Assembly (NCBI GenBank): GCA_021199405.1
Contig: JAJQID010000148.1
Span: 1 to 8,328, forward strand
Length of the DNA stretch: 8,328 bases
Origin: Lachnospiraceae bacterium
GTDB taxonomy: Bacteria > Bacillota > Clostridia > Lachnospirales > Lachnospiraceae
Direction: 5' to 3'
Under the pieces are notes generated by a model. The model ran no database searches and was not told where the DNA came from. It saw only the letters and a list, made by a program, of their open reading frames with translations. The position numbers and the translations under genes are program-made. The stretch's first letter is position 1. Each line of letters opens with the position of its first letter. This document shows positions 1 to 5,813 of this stretch, in pieces.

Positions 1-362
1 ATCAGTATCTGCCCCACAAGTAAGACAAAAACTGTCTGGTTTACAACGGTACTCACGACAATCAGACCACACGGGGCTGGTATCATACACTGGACAAAAA
101 GACGAAAAAGCATCTGAAGGAGTATGCGGAGGTCAGCTCTGAGGATGAGGTGAACAGCCGCCTGATTCGCATGGCCATGATGAGTGTGGCTGACACCGCT
201 GTCATTCCCATGCAGGACTATCTTGATCTGGGTGATGAGGCGAGGATTAACACGCCCTCCACGCTGGGCGACAACTGGAAATGGCGTATGAAAAAGGACG
301 CCGCTACAAAGGAGCTGGCTAAAGATATTTTACGGTTGACAAAATTTTATAATCGATATTAA
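1..362 (+). pseudogene. malQ: 4-alpha-glucanotransferase (amylomaltase, GH77), 3' part, interrupted by an in-frame stop
   Basis: MalQ transfers alpha-1,4-glucan segments between maltodextrins in the cytoplasm. The frame starting at base 3 reads QYLPHK, then TAA at 21-23, then DKNCLVYNGTHDNQTTRGWY and a typical GH77 C-terminus containing PMQDYLDLGDEARINTPSTL and NWKWRM, ending at TAA 360-362. The homology is seen on both sides of the stop, so the TAA replaces one codon (commonly Tyr in the family, by recall) without a frameshift. The THDN motif, which carries the transition-state-stabilising Asp of GH77, lies after the stop, so a product ending there would be inactive. Other positions also look off-consensus (NGTHDN where TGTHDN is usual, YNRY at the end where YGR is usual), which fits relaxed selection. 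The 5' part lies outside the window. A sequencing error is the main alternative. The family call is secure; pseudogene status is less so. Confidence 0.8.
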
Positions 363-389
363 TGCCTGATGGCCATTGCAATACAGAGG

Positions 390-500
390 GGCTCTGGCCT
401 GAAATTATCCTGTCGAGCGCCTCTGTGCATTGTGCGGGTCTGTAAATTGAAAGTAATTTGCCGCACAGCGAAGCGAGAAGGATAATTTCAGGCCAGAGCC
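390..500. repeat. Long inverted-repeat hairpin element between convergent genes
   Basis: A 21-bp arm at 390-410 (begins GGCTCTGGCC) is the exact reverse complement of 480-500 (ends GGCCAGAGCC), and 411 T / 479 A extends the pairing to 22 bp. The interior can also fold: TGTGCGG (431-437) pairs with CCGCACA (461-467), and AAATT (444-448) pairs with AATTT (455-459) around a 6-nt loop. CTGTGC (423-428) competes for GCACAG (463-468). The whole element is about 111 bp with no coding capacity that looks real. It sits between the malQ stop and the stop of the convergent CYTH gene. It could be a non-autonomous mobile or REP-like dispersed repeat, or a bidirectional transcription barrier. No T-run follows the arms, so it is not a classical intrinsic terminator. 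The palindrome is certain; its role is inference. Confidence 0.85.
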
Positions 501-519
501 ACGACAATATCCGCAGGAA

Positions 520-1011
520 TCAGAACTTCATCCTGCTCATATTGGAATTGTGATAATTACTGTTATAGGTCACATCCTCCAGAAACCAGTCCGGCGGCAC
601 GAAGCTCTCAGCTGCAGCGCGGCTGCCGAACTCCACTTCCGCCATAATCAGCGGCGCGAACGGCTCGTCAAAGACGTCCAGCTCAATCAGCAGGCTGTAG
701 TTGTCCGGAGGCGCCGGGCAGTCTGAGGAAAAGACCGGGTGCTCCAGAGGAATTTTGTATCGTTTCTTGGAAATAATATTGCCGTCGCACTTGGGCAGCA
801 TGTGCTCGTAGCTTTCCTTTGTCAGAGGCAGGTTGTGCTCCTCACGGGCCAGCATTCCCTGCCCTTTGTAGGTCAGATAATAATGGTCATCCTCTTTGCG
901 GATGCGGACCACAGGATCGGTGGACAGGTATCCCTGCTCTATGTGTACAAAAGGATAAGCGCGCAGATTATCCGGCAGCCTTTTGATGGTGAATTTTCGC
1001 TCGATTTCCAT
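520..1011 (-). CDS. CYTH-domain protein (putative inorganic triphosphatase / adenylate cyclase-like)
   Basis: CYTH proteins form a small beta-barrel tunnel that binds triphosphates with a divalent metal; bacterial members are often tripolyphosphatases. The 163-residue product opens with the signature ExExK motif (E2, E4, K6 in MEIERKF). It continues with paired basic residues (R36, R38 in VVRIRK), K49 in YKG, a basic stretch K82-R84, and acidic pairs E110/D112 (IELD) and E125/E127 (AEVEF), in the order and spacing of the family. The ATG at 1011 is preferred over an upstream in-frame ATG at 1029. It has AAAGGAGA (minus strand, 1024-1017) about six bases upstream and places the ExExK motif at the N-terminus as usual. 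The gene is monocistronic, convergent with malQ and divergent from the DJ-1/PfpI gene. The exact substrate cannot be read from sequence. Confidence 0.87.
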   Translation of the reverse strand: MEIERKFTIKRLPDNLRAYPFVHIEQGYLSTDPVVRIRKEDDHYYLTYKGQGMLAREEHNLPLTKESYEHMLPKCDGNIISKKRYKIPLEHPVFSSDCPAPPDNYSLLIELDVFDEPFAPLIMAEVEFGSRAAAESFVPPDWFLEDVTYNSNYHNSNMSRMKF

Positions 1012-1073
1012 GAAACTCTCCTTTGCCATCAGGCGAAGGGCGGATTCTATTCTTATCGCCCCAATCTGCGTTT

Positions 1074-1102
1074 ATTATAACAGTTTCCACAAAAAAAGGA
1101 AG
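1074..1102 (-). promoter_or_regulatory. Candidate promoter of the CYTH gene
   Basis: On the minus strand a perfect TATAAT occupies 1079-1074. About 16 bases upstream is a poor -35 match (TTCCTT). The -10 ends about 62 nt before the chosen ATG, which gives a sensible leader. The -10 is convincing and the -35 is weak. The surrounding 1080-1150 region is very A/T rich, so chance TATAAT matches are likely. Confidence 0.38.
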
Positions 1103-1177
1103 TTGTTTCAGAAATATTTAATAAAATTTACCAATATAATTATAAAAGTGTTCTCAATGGATAATCGGATGAGCATA

Positions 1178-1207
1178 TTTACGCAAGGTACGCCCTGCAG
1201 GTATATT
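1178..1207 (+). promoter_or_regulatory. Candidate promoter of the DJ-1/PfpI gene, with an overlapping inverted repeat
   Basis: TTTACG (1178-1183) and TATATT (1202-1207) are separated by 18 bp. They match the sigma-A consensus at four and five of six positions, and would start transcription roughly 45 nt before the ATG at 1259. An inverted repeat, CAGGTA (1198-1203) and TACCTG (1220-1225), covers the -10 and the likely start point, so it could be an operator. With only six-base arms this remains a suggestion. Confidence 0.42.
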
Positions 1208-1258
1208 TGCACAGATGATTACCTGTGAAAGAAGCCTTTACAAGTTAGGAGGACAGAG

Positions 1259-1825
1259 ATGAAGAAAGCAGCGATATTTTTTGCAGAGGGCTATGAGGAA
1301 ATTGAGGCTTTGACGGTGGTAGATCTGTGCCGCAGGGCCGGTATTGACATTCAGATGGTGTCTGTAACAGGGGCGGAATATGTGACCAGCTCCCACCAGG
1401 TCTGTGTCAGGATGGATGCCAAAATCGAGGAGCTGGACTTTGAAACGCTGGATATGCTGATTTTGCCGGGGGGAATGCCGGGTACCAGAAATCTGGAGAG
1501 GGTTCCGGTGCTGACAGAGCAGCTGAAGCGCTTCGCGGCGGACGGAAAATATGTCTGCGCTATCTGCGCGGCTCCCAGCGTTCTGGGACATCTGGGCATT
1601 CTGAACGGGAAAAGGGCCTGCTGCTATCCGGGCTTTGAGAAGGATTTGAACGGCGCCGAAATCAGCTGTCTGGCCTGCACGGTGGACGGCAATGTGATTA
1701 CTGCCAGAGGCATGGGCTGCGCCATCGAATTTTCCAAAGCCATTATCACAGCGCTTCAGGACGCGGATGCCGCCGCGAAGGTTTCTCAGAGCGTTATTTA
1801 CCGGATTTCCGAGAATGACAGGTGA
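1259..1825 (+). CDS. DJ-1/PfpI family protein (class I glutamine amidotransferase-like fold)
   Basis: The 188-residue protein spans the full length of the DJ-1 subfamily (ThiJ/YajL/PARK7-like). Visible landmarks are the N-terminal EGYEEIE with the conserved Glu16 that pairs with the active cysteine, the LPGGMPG loop (69-75), the nucleophile elbow AICAAPSVLG with Cys103, YPGFE (123-127), and the C-terminal TARGMGCAIEF (148-158). Family members are redox-sensing chaperones or glyoxalase/deglycase-type enzymes acting in the cytoplasm; which activity applies here is not decidable from sequence. AGGAGG at 1247-1252 sits six bases before the ATG, so the start is secure. The gene is separated by about 90 nt from the pilus operon with no clear terminator between them, so some read-through is possible, but a functional link to the pilus is not suggested. 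Confidence 0.93.
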   Translation: MKKAAIFFAEGYEEIEALTVVDLCRRAGIDIQMVSVTGAEYVTSSHQVCVRMDAKIEELDFETLDMLILPGGMPGTRNLERVPVLTEQLKRFAADGKYVCAICAAPSVLGHLGILNGKRACCYPGFEKDLNGAEISCLACTVDGNVITARGMGCAIEFSKAIITALQDADAAAKVSQSVIYRISENDR

Positions 1826-1860
1826 CGATAAAAAATTTTTTTCAAAAAAATAAAAAAAGT

Positions 1861-1903
1861 TTGTGATGAATCGGCCTCCTCGTGCCTATATAAGGTAAGG
1901 AGG
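1861..1903 (+). promoter_or_regulatory. Leader of the Tad operon: candidate promoter and hairpin that can mask the ribosome binding site
   Basis: The gap after the DJ-1 gene begins with a run of A and T tracts (1830-1860) that could act as an UP element. It continues with TTGTGA (1861-1866) and TATATA (1887-1892), but the 20-bp spacing is longer than ideal. CCTCCT (1875-1880) is exactly complementary to AGGAGG (1898-1903), which is the ribosome binding site of the ATPase gene nine bases before its ATG at 1913. A transcript starting upstream of 1875 could therefore hide its own binding site in a hairpin. If the TATATA is the true -10, the transcript would lack the left arm, so the two readings compete. 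Confidence 0.35.
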
Positions 1904-1912
1904 TCATTTTTT

Positions 1913-2932
1913 ATGCAATTTTTGCCAAAAGAAATCACAGAGGCCAAAATCATGGTCAGGGAGGAGTCCTTTCAGTATTTTCACGGATATCATGTGCTGG
2001 ATCCTTTGATTAAGGACGATGAGATATCCGATATCAAGGTACTCTCCTACAACAGAATCCGTATCAAGCGGCTTGGAAGGCGGGAGGACAGTGAGCTTTC
2101 CTTTGGATCTGTCCAGGAGCTGAGGCAGTTCACGGAGTTTGTGGCTGCCAAAAATCAGGTCAGCATCTCCAGAACCAATGCTATGCAGAGCTTTACGGAC
2201 AAGAACAGCAGCAAGGATTTTATTCTGCGGTTCAATATCAGTCAGTCCATCATCAATTCGGTGGACACGCCCTACCTGCATATCCGCAAGATTCCCAAGA
2301 AAAAGCACAGTCTTGAAGATCTGAAGGATATGGGCATGCTGAGCGAGAAGCATATGGACTATCTGCGCAGGCAGATCAGAAAGGGCTACATTCTTATTGC
2401 AGGCAAGGGAGCAAGCGGGAAAACCACCCTTTTGAACGCACTGCTGGACGAGATTCCCAGGGACAAGTCTGTTCTGGTGGTGCAGGAAAATGAGGAGCTG
2501 TTTTCCAAAGTGCATCCGGACATGATGTTTCAGCATGTGCTGGAGCAGCGGGGAGAGAGCAAGGTCCGCTATGGCTTGAAGGAGCTGAGCATCAACGCGC
2601 TTTTGCTGGATCTGGACTATATTGTCATCGGCGAGATCAAGGGAGGGGAGGCGCTGTATTTCCTGAATGCGGCTTTCACGGGACATCTGGGGCTGGCCAC
2701 GGTACACGGGCAGAATGGTGAGGCGGCGCTGTACAAGCTGGCGGATTATGTCAAGTATGAGTCAGATTACAGCCAGGAGGAAATCCGTAAAATGCTGGGC
2801 TGCATTTCCGTTGTATGTTACATGAGAGACTTCAAACTCTGGACCATCACCGAGGTGAAGCTGGATGAGAAGAGAAATCTGGTCACGCGCAATATTTATG
2901 AAAGGGAAAGCGGCTATGATCTGGATTCTTGA
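1913..2932 (+). CDS. cpaF: Tad/Flp pilus assembly ATPase (CpaF/TadA family)
   Basis: This is a hexameric secretion ATPase on the cytoplasmic face that powers pilin extrusion. The 339-residue protein shows Walker A GKGASGKTT (164-172), a Walker B-like stretch DYIVIGE (235-241) and the His box ATVHG (262-266), which together place it in the type II/IV secretion ATPase superfamily. The Asp box region reads VVQENEELF (189-197), where many CpaF proteins have an ED pair; this may be typical of the clostridial branch. Length is at the short end of the family, because the N-terminal domain before the core is small. The start at 1913 is supported by AGGAGG at 1898-1903. It is the first gene of the operon and overlaps the TadB-like gene by 17 nt. 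Confidence 0.93.
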   Translation: MQFLPKEITEAKIMVREESFQYFHGYHVLDPLIKDDEISDIKVLSYNRIRIKRLGRREDSELSFGSVQELRQFTEFVAAKNQVSISRTNAMQSFTDKNSSKDFILRFNISQSIINSVDTPYLHIRKIPKKKHSLEDLKDMGMLSEKHMDYLRRQIRKGYILIAGKGASGKTTLLNALLDEIPRDKSVLVVQENEELFSKVHPDMMFQHVLEQRGESKVRYGLKELSINALLLDLDYIVIGEIKGGEALYFLNAAFTGHLGLATVHGQNGEAALYKLADYVKYESDYSQEEIRKMLGCISVVCYMRDFKLWTITEVKLDEKRNLVTRNIYERESGYDLDS

Positions 2933-3839
2933 CGCAGTCCTGTTTTTGTGCATTTTCAGTGCCAGCCTGTGTTTTGTCGGCTGGCTGGATGCCAGGGGAA
3001 TCCGGGAGATCCGGCTTTATTCCGATGAATTTCTCATGGCGCAGGAGAAGGCGGTAAAATGCAGAGTGCTGCCTGACCCTGCCAGCAGAAGACCTGCGGA
3101 CAGGCTGGAGCTTTCTCTGTATTACAGCGGCATCCGGGGCAGGTATCCTTTTGTCAGTGTGAAGTTCTGGGTACTTCTTCAGTGCTTTGCCGCCCTCTGG
3201 GTGTGGATTTTGGTCAGTGCAGGCAGAGGATTTGGAACGGCTCTTTTATGTGCCTGTGGAGCGCCGGTCTGTTTTGCAGCGGCTTTGAGTCTGATGAGGA
3301 CAAGAAGGTACAGGAAAACCGAGGAGCACCTGCTGGAGGCCATTAACCTGGCAGAAGGATTTTCAGCCACGGAGGAGGATTCAGTGGCAATTCTGGCTCA
3401 CTGTGGAGAGTATATCCGCGGGCCGGTGGGACAGGCTTTGCGGCGCATTGATTCTCTGCGCAGCCAGGGCCTGAGCAGCCGGATGATCCTGGAACAGCTG
3501 AAGCTGGAGCTGGAGCATCCCAAGTGGCAGGAGTTTATTCATAACCTGAATGTATGCAGTATGTATAACTGTGACTTTGTGTATGTACTGCAAAGCTCCC
3601 GCAAGAGTACTCAGAGATACCTGACCTCGGCCAAGGAAAAGCAGAGCGTCAAGCGGGTCGCGAAGGTGGAGATGGCGATTATTCTTGCTCTCAGCGTGGT
3701 GATTCTTGTGGCCATGACGGGGCTGATGGACGTATCCCTGCGCTGGCTTTTATGGGGGAGTCTGCCGGGAAAAATCTGCAGCGCATATATGGCGGGCATA
3801 CTGGTGATTTTTGTGTGGAGCCTGTCCGGATACAGGTAA
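2916..3839 (+). CDS. tadB: TadB-like inner-membrane pilus assembly protein (T2SSF domain)
   Basis: TadB is one of two polytopic platform proteins that couple the ATPase to pilin assembly. The 307-residue product has likely membrane spans at 2-23, 83-101, 106-127, 253-271 and 286-304. Between spans 3 and 4 is a cytoplasmic helical region of about 125 residues, the position of a type II secretion F (T2SSF) domain. Primary sequence similarity is weak to the eye; topology and position between the ATPase and TadC make the case. I chose ATG 2916 (MIWILDAVLF) over in-frame starts at 2865 and 2898. AAAGGG lies nine bases upstream, and the longer forms would add an unlikely charged extension deep inside cpaF. 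The overlap with cpaF suggests translational coupling. Confidence 0.82.
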   Translation: MIWILDAVLFLCIFSASLCFVGWLDARGIREIRLYSDEFLMAQEKAVKCRVLPDPASRRPADRLELSLYYSGIRGRYPFVSVKFWVLLQCFAALWVWILVSAGRGFGTALLCACGAPVCFAAALSLMRTRRYRKTEEHLLEAINLAEGFSATEEDSVAILAHCGEYIRGPVGQALRRIDSLRSQGLSSRMILEQLKLELEHPKWQEFIHNLNVCSMYNCDFVYVLQSSRKSTQRYLTSAKEKQSVKRVAKVEMAIILALSVVILVAMTGLMDVSLRWLLWGSLPGKICSAYMAGILVIFVWSLSGYR

Positions 3840-3849
3840 AGGAGGCGGC

Positions 3850-4542
3850 ATGGTTGGAAATAAGGATTCCTTCATGGATCGACTGGAAATTTTCATAAGA
3901 AGCTACGGAGGGGACGTGATGCGGGAGGTATGGATTTATAAGGACAGCGTCCATTTATTTCACACGAGCCTCTGGCTGGGTCTTCTTTTCTTCGGACTGG
4001 GTATGTTTTTTCACTGGACCTGGGGGCTGACGGGACTGTTGGCTGGCTTTGCGGGGCCGTCTCTTGTTCTGTACTGGTCCAACAGTCGGGATAATGGGGC
4101 CATTTTGCAGGATCTGAAATGGATTTATGAGGCCATTTCCGTGCAGCTGCAGTCCGGTCTGTATATTCTGCAGGCTCTTGTGGAGAGTGAGAATTTCATA
4201 CGGAACAAACGAATGAAGAAATCCTTTCACCGGCTGTGTGAACAGCTCCTGAACGGAGAGAGCATTGAGACCTCCCTGGAAACCTTTGAACACAGCTTCC
4301 ATAATCCCTATATCAGCAGCTTTTGTGTGATTCTGCGGCAGATGCAGGATTCCGGCTACGCGGTAAAGCTGCTGGAAGATATCAGCCTGCAGTTGGAAGA
4401 AATGGAAAGAGCAAATCTGGTAAAGGAGAAAGAGAACCTGGAAATGAAGCTGCAGGTCTTTCAGATGCTGTTGTTTGTGGGGATTTTGGTGCTGGTGCTC
4501 TACGGCTGCGTGGTGGCCATGGTGCAGAATATTTATTTTTAA
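3850..4542 (+). CDS. tadC: TadC-like inner-membrane pilus assembly protein (T2SSF domain)
   Basis: This is the second platform protein of the pilus machine. The 230-residue product has two closely spaced spans (about 40-56 and 58-76), a cytoplasmic helical T2SSF-like segment, and a C-terminal span (203-224). The segment from WIYEAISVQL to LYILQAL (91-110) resembles the start of the F-domain in TadB/TadC, where a similar amphipathic helix precedes a LQAL-type turn. The ATG at 3850 follows AAAGGAGG (3838-3845) by four bases and is preferred over an in-frame ATG at 3811, which lies inside tadB. Only ten bases separate it from the tadB stop. The protein is shorter than TadB and shorter than many TadC homologues. 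Confidence 0.82.
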   Translation: MVGNKDSFMDRLEIFIRSYGGDVMREVWIYKDSVHLFHTSLWLGLLFFGLGMFFHWTWGLTGLLAGFAGPSLVLYWSNSRDNGAILQDLKWIYEAISVQLQSGLYILQALVESENFIRNKRMKKSFHRLCEQLLNGESIETSLETFEHSFHNPYISSFCVILRQMQDSGYAVKLLEDISLQLEEMERANLVKEKENLEMKLQVFQMLLFVGILVLVLYGCVVAMVQNIYF

Positions 4543-4558
4543 TGAAAGGAAGGATGAA

Positions 4559-4777
4559 ATGAAAAAATTAGTGAAGAAGGTGGAAATATGGCTGCTGACC
4601 GCGGACGCCGGCGACAAGGCCATTGTTGTGGAGGTGGGACTGGCGGTTATTGCCGTGGTGCTGCTGGTAGTATTCAGGTCGGCCATGACCACGCTGATCA
4701 ATGACGTGGTTACCTCCATGAGCGAGCAGATCAGGAGCATTCTGACAACAGGAGTGGGAAGCGGTGTGGTGGAATAG
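4559..4777 (+). CDS. Small Flp-like type IVb pilin
   Basis: The 72-residue product has a short basic N-terminus (MKKLVKKVEIW), a DAGDK junction (16-20), and one hydrophobic helix beginning AIVVEVGLAVIAVV (21-34). It ends in an amphipathic tail. Glu25 fits the conserved Glu at +5 of mature type IVb pilins if cleavage follows residue 20. Residue 20 is Lys, where family members normally have Gly. This layout, its size and its position right after tadC match the major pilin slot of clostridial Tad loci (Flp1-like family). AAAGGAAGG (4545-4553) lies five bases before the ATG; an in-frame upstream ATG at 4475 lies inside tadC and is rejected. It ends inside the next gene (14-nt overlap). It could be a non-cleaved membrane subunit instead of a processed pilin. 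Confidence 0.75.
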   Translation: MKKLVKKVEIWLLTADAGDKAIVVEVGLAVIAVVLLVVFRSAMTTLINDVVTSMSEQIRSILTTGVGSGVVE

Positions 4778-5168
4778 GCAGCCGGATCGGGATGATGGTT
4801 TTGTGTACAAGCTTTTGCCCGTGCTGATCAGCCTGAGCGTGGTGGCTGTGCTGGTGGTGCTGTCAGCGGGATTTTTTCGCACCTTTGAACAGCGGGACGC
4901 CGTCAGCCAGCTGACCAGGGAATATCTGCTGATTATGGAGACGGAAGGATACCTGTCCCAGGCAAGGCAGGAGGAGCTGCTTTCTTCTTTGGAGAAAGCG
5001 GGTCTTGAACAGGTCAGTCTGGAGGGATCCACCCTTTCTCCGGTGAGCTATGGCGACAGGATATCCCTGTGTGTCAGCGGCATTCTGCCTCAGGGAATCC
5101 TGGGGCAGGGGATCCTGTCCTGGGAGCTGCCGGTATCCGTCAGCCTGTCTTCTACGGCAAAGCAGTGA
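4764..5168 (+). CDS. DUF4320-like single-pass pseudopilin
   Basis: The 134-residue product has a short charged cytoplasmic start, one membrane span (about 16-36) and an extracytoplasmic domain. After the span come a helix with TREYLLIMETEGYL (51-64) and a beta-rich tail with SYGDRISLCVSG (95-106). This pattern resembles the DUF4320 family, which I recall as a companion of Firmicute Tad pilus genes; the name is from memory, not a search. Start is GTG at 4764, with AGGAG at 4750-4754 nine bases upstream, inside the pilin gene. This 14-nt overlap indicates translational coupling with the pilin. No ATG is available in frame nearby. The likely role is a minor pilin or pseudopilin that primes or caps the pilus. 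Confidence 0.7.
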   Translation: MWWNRQPDRDDGFVYKLLPVLISLSVVAVLVVLSAGFFRTFEQRDAVSQLTREYLLIMETEGYLSQARQEELLSSLEKAGLEQVSLEGSTLSPVSYGDRISLCVSGILPQGILGQGILSWELPVSVSLSSTAKQ

Positions 5169-5177
5169 GGAGCATAT

Positions 5178-5720
5178 ATGAGAAAGAAGGATCTGGGTCT
5201 GATGCACTATATTTATGCCCTGATATTGATCTCCTGGGCAGTGACGGCAATGCTTTGCTTTGCCATGCTGCTTCGGGCGCAGCATCTGAAAAAATATCTG
5301 GAGGATGCCATGACTCAGGCGGGGCTGGCGACGCTTCTCATTGAGCCGTATACCTATGGAAAGAGCGGGGAGTTGATTTTTGGCGATCCGTCAGAGGTGG
5401 AGGGGCTTTTCCGAGAGTATCTTCAGGATGGCCTTGGGTCGAAGGAAAATCAGGAAGCGGCAGGAATCGGAGGAGATATCACGCTGGTTGGTTTTACGAT
5501 CTATGAAATGACGGCGGCGGGAATCAGGGAATATGACCGTCAGGAAGACGGGACCTGGCTGGAGAGGATTCACAGCCCTGGAGAAACGGTATATGCACCG
5601 GACCAGACCCGGATCGTTTCCAGTACCATCTATTCCAGGATCAGCCTGCCGGTCAGGGTGTGGGGCAATGTGACAGTAGAGATTGAGAGACAGCATTGTG
5701 TGGATATTGTGAGAAACTGA
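5178..5720 (+). CDS. TadE-like single-pass pseudopilin, otherwise unassigned
   Basis: The 180-residue product begins with MRKKDLG, has one hydrophobic helix (about 10-32), and then an exported domain with a helix (35-52) and a predicted beta-rich half (about 100-175). This is the architecture of TadE/TadG minor pilins and related pseudopilins, but I see no decisive motif and do not recognise a named family. AGGAG (5168-5172) lies five bases before the ATG and the gene starts nine bases after the previous stop, so membership of the operon is firm. It is followed by a 93-nt spacer (5721-5813), the longest gap in the operon. The spacer holds only small palindromes such as GGGCAGTGCCC and no convincing gene. 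Confidence 0.68.
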   Translation: MRKKDLGLMHYIYALILISWAVTAMLCFAMLLRAQHLKKYLEDAMTQAGLATLLIEPYTYGKSGELIFGDPSEVEGLFREYLQDGLGSKENQEAAGIGGDITLVGFTIYEMTAAGIREYDRQEDGTWLERIHSPGETVYAPDQTRIVSSTIYSRISLPVRVWGNVTVEIERQHCVDIVRN

Positions 5721-5813
5721 GGTCTGGGATGAGAGCAGGAAAGCCGGGACGGTCTGTCCTGACGAAAGGGAATTGGGCAGTGCCCGGTGTGCGGCTGCGA
5801 GGGAGGTTGGAGA

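Noticed and set aside
390..500. Simple intrinsic terminator for malQ and the CYTH gene
   Set aside because: The arms are too far apart and no T-run follows on either strand, so it was called a repeat element; a termination effect is still possible.
319..507. Minus-strand reading frame of 62 codons across the malQ end and the inverted repeat
   Set aside because: It is composed largely of the palindromic element and the antisense of malQ, has no ribosome binding site of note and no recognisable protein features.
1135..1140. TATAAT at 1135-1140 as the -10 of the DJ-1 gene
   Set aside because: No acceptable -35 lies 16-18 bp upstream, and it sits in an A/T-rich stretch where such matches arise by chance.
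1830..1860. A/T tract after the DJ-1 gene as a terminator
   Set aside because: The complementary A and T runs have no loop and no GC stem, so they would not form a terminator hairpin; they may instead act as an upstream promoter element.
1904..2707. 267-codon open frame antisense to cpaF
   Set aside because: It is a shadow of a clearly conserved ATPase with intact Walker and His motifs; the translation is low in family-like features and rich in Leu, Gln and His as expected from antisense.
3955..4740. 261-codon open frame antisense to tadC and the pilin gene
   Set aside because: It spans two genes on the other strand, and the Thr/Ser and His/Gln runs are typical of antisense of hydrophobic coding sequence.
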